NCBI GenBank assembly: GCA_963825425.1
Contig: CAWGTF010000010.1
Span: 310,001 to 374,000 of the forward strand
From: PALSA-607 sp963825425
Lineage (GTDB): Bacteria > Actinomycetota > Actinomycetes > Acidothermales > Acidothermaceae
Reading direction: 5' to 3'
DNA: 64,000 nt
The translations under genes were made by a program, and so were the position numbers. This document shows, piece after piece, positions 61,444 to 64,000 of the stretch; position 1 is the first letter of the stretch, and each line of letters begins with the position of its first letter. The notes under the pieces were generated by a model. That model was not told the DNA's origin, searched no databases, and was given only the letters and a program-made list of their open reading frames with translations.

Positions 61444-64000
61444 GTGAACAGTCGTGCTGACCTGCTGCGGAGCGAGCTACTTCGCCGGGTGGTCGTTGCC
61501 GACGGCGCCATGGGCACCATGCTGCAGGGTTTCGACCTGAGCCTCGACGACTTCGAGGGGCTCGAGGGTTGCAACGAAATCTTGTGCGTGACGCGGCCCG
61601 ACGTCGTCCGGGCGATCCACGATGCCTACTTCGAGGTCGGCTGCGACGCGGTCGAGACCAACAGTTTCGGTGCGAACCTTGCCAATCTGGCGGAATACGA
61701 CATCGCCGACCGGATCTATGAGCTCGCGGAGGCTTCGGCGACGGATCGCCCGCGAGGTTGCCGACGGCTGGAGCACGCCGGACCATCCGCGCTTCGTGCT
61801 CGGGTCTGTCGGGCCGGGCACCAAACTGCCGACACTCGGGCACACGAGCTACGCAGCGCTGCGCGACGCCTACCAAACTGAAGTCGCCGGCCTCGTCGCC
61901 GGTGGCGCGGACGCGATCCTGGTCGAGACCGCACAAGATCTCTTGCAAGCGAAGGCGGCGTTGATCGGCGCCCGCCGAGCGCTCACCGCGGCCGGATCGA
62001 CGTTGCCGCTCATCGCGCAGGTCACGGTCGAAACGACCGGCACGATGCTGCTCGGCTCCGAGATCGGCGCCGCACTCACCGCTCTCGAGCCGCTCGGCAT
62101 CGACTTGATCGGCCTCAACTGCGCAACCGGTCCGGCGGAGATGGGCGAGCACCTGCGCTACCTCGCCAGGCATGCGCGGGTCGGTATCTCGTGTATGCCG
62201 AACGCAGGCTTGCCTGTGCTGGGCCACGACGGCGCGAGCTACCCCCTGACACCCGTCGAGCTCGCCGACGCGCACGACGTCTTCACTCGCGAGCACGGGC
62301 TCGCACTCGTCGGCGGATGTTGCGGGACCACGCCGGCGCACCTGCGACTGGTCGTCGAGCGGGTGCGCGGCCGCGAAGTCAGGGCTCGGCGTCCCCACCC
62401 CGAGCCGGGCTCGGCATCGCTGTATCAGAGCGTGGCGTTCCGCCAAGACACGTCGTATCTCGCGGTGGGGGAGCGAACGAACGCGAATGGCTCACGGGTC
62501 TTCCGCGACGCGATGCTCGAGGGCCGTTTCGAGGACTGCGTCGAGGTCGCCCGCGAGGCAACCAGGGACGGCTCGCACCTGCTCGACCTCTGCGTCGACT
62601 ACGTCGGACGCGACGGGGTCGTCGACATGCGAGAGATCGCGAGCCGCTTCGCTACTGCATCGACGCTGCCGCTGATGCTCGACTCGACGGAGCCGCAGGT
62701 CATCGAGGCCGGTCTCGAATGTCTGGGCGGGCGTTCGATCATCAACTCGGTCAACTTCGAGGACGGCGAGGGGCCGGCGAGTCGGTTCGCGCGCATCATG
62801 CCGATCGTCCGAGAACACGGCGCCGCAGTCGTCGCTCTCACGATCGACGAGACCGGCCAAGCGCGCACGCCCGAGCACAAGGTGGCGGTTGCCGAGCGGC
62901 TGATCGAGACCTTGACCCAAACGTGGGGGATGTACGAGAGCGACATCCTCGTCGACTGCCTGACGTTCACCCTCGGCACCGGACAAGAAGAGAGTCGTCG
63001 CGACGGGTTGGCCACCATCGAGGCCATTCGCGAACTCAAGTCGCGGCACCCCGCCGTCCAGACGATTCTTGGTTTGTCGAACATCTCGTTCGGGTTGAAG
63101 CCTGTCGTGCGTGCCGTGCTGAACTCGGTGTTTCTCGCCGAATGCACGAAGGCCGGCCTCGACGCTGCGATTGTGCATGCGTCGAAGATCCTGCCAGTTG
63201 CACGAATTCCCGACGAGCAAAGGGAAGTAGCGCTCGATCTCATCTACGACCGTCGTCGCGAGGGCTACGACCCGCTCGGCGCCTTCCTTGACATGTTCGA
63301 AGGTGTCGACGCACAAGACGCGAAGGCGTCGCGCGCACAGGAGCTCGCCGCGCTGCCGTTGTCGGAGCGGCTGCAGCGACGCATCATCGACGGCGAGCGG
63401 GTCGGACTGCAGGCGGATCTCGACGAGGCCCTGCAGACCAGGCCCGCGCTCGAGATCGTCAACGACACGCTGCTCGAGGGTATGAAAGTCGTCGGCGAAC
63501 TGTTCGGTCGCGGTGAGATGCAACTGCCGTTCGTGCTGCAATCGGCCGAGGTCATGAAGAACGCGGTCGCCTATCTCGAACCGCACATGGAGAAGAGCGA
63601 CGACGCGGGCAAGGGCACCATCGTGCTGGCGACGGTCAAGGGTGATGTGCATGACATCGGCAAGAACCTTGTCGACATCATCTTGTCGAACAACGGCTAC
63701 AGCGTCGTGAACCTCGGTATCAAGCAGCCGGTATCGGCGATCATCGAGGCGGCGCAGGACAACGACGCCGACGCCATCGGCATGTCCGGGCTGCTCGTCA
63801 AGTCGACGGTCATCATGAAGGAGAACCTCGAAGAGATCACCACCCGCGGGCTCGCCGATCGATGGCCCGTGTTGCTCGGTGGTGCAGCACTGACTCGCGC
63901 TTACGTCGAGCAGGATCTGGCGGAGCAGTTTGCCGGGGTCGTCCGTTACGCGCGTGACGCGTTCGAGGGCTTGCGGTTGATGGATGCACTGATGGGCGTC
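61444..64000 (+). CDS. metH: Cobalamin-dependent methionine synthase, 3' truncated by window (frameshift near 61,738)
   Basis: The first about 852 residues. The homocysteine domain starts at VVVADGAMGTMLQGF; zinc Cys are in LNCATGP and GGCCGTTP. The pterin-binding domain begins at VGERTNANGS (about 342). The cap domain is around 665, and the B12-binding motif DVHDIGKN has axial His at 63,650. Activation domain lies beyond the edge. One frame change near 61,738 is needed (to AREVADGWSTPDH). GTG 61444. No cobalamin riboswitch boxes are seen upstream. Confidence 0.92.

Noticed and set aside
1..64000. CRISPR array
   Set aside because: No regularly spaced repeat-spacer pattern seen; the repeats found are short tandem or dispersed pairs.

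Overview
The window is high-GC chromosomal DNA from an actinobacterium. The best evidence is the right-hand block: mycothiol ligase mshC, a PAC2 protein, DUF3090, an SCO1664-type protein, an MSMEG_4193-type phosphatase, a DUF5703 protein and a cobalamin-dependent metH. Frequent GTG starts, ATGA/GTGA start-stop overlaps and an actinobacterial tRNA-Leu(GAG) agree with this. I cannot name the genus.

Layout. 1-2.3 kb: the end of a secreted Gly-rich/fibronectin-III protein, heavily frame-broken. 2.4-4.8 kb: three housekeeping-type enzymes. 4.9-18.2 kb: an aromatic catabolism cluster. Two ring-cleavage routes meet at maleylacetate. Hydroxyquinol 1,2-dioxygenase makes it directly. A two-subunit hydroquinone 1,2-dioxygenase plus an aldehyde dehydrogenase make it by the second route. 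Maleylacetate reductase, a CoA-transferase pair and a thiolase then carry 3-oxoadipate to succinyl-CoA and acetyl-CoA. A MoxR ATPase/VWA chaperone pair sits among these enzymes, and AraC and LysR regulators lie beside them. 18.2-35.8 kb: a second catabolic cluster of unknown substrate. It has a class A FAD hydroxylase, a VOC protein, a dienelactone-hydrolase-like enzyme, a complete Liv-type ABC importer, two acyl-CoA-dehydrogenase-fold monooxygenases with a flavin reductase, an SDR, a second CoA-transferase pair, an FAH-family hydrolase, a cupin protein and an IclR regulator. A shared operator-like motif (GRAAT-N3-ATTCC-N7-GGAAW, or its first two half-sites) lies before three genes and probably defines the regulon.

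35.8-42.5 kb: a membrane protein, a two-component system, small enzymes, and a DeoR repressor with an MFS transporter. 42.5-51.4 kb: an accessory region with MazEF-like and VapBC-like toxin-antitoxin pairs, a MarR regulator, a ClC channel, a DUF4396 protein, a SpoIIE-type phosphatase, an ABC exporter and a dehydrogenase pseudogene. It ends at tRNA-Leu(GAG), whose 3' end plus flank is duplicated 8,040 bp away. A family of TGCA-type palindromes occurs in three intergenic regions here and fits a MarR regulon. 51.5-64 kb: core genes ending inside metH.

Many genes at 1-2.3, 10-21, 36, 40.5-50.2 and 61.7 kb continue in another reading frame with conserved sequence intact. Several breaks look like single extra bases. 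Other stretches (21.7-35.8 and 51.5-61.4 kb) are clean. I treat most of these breaks as probable sequence errors and give coordinates for the whole inferred gene.
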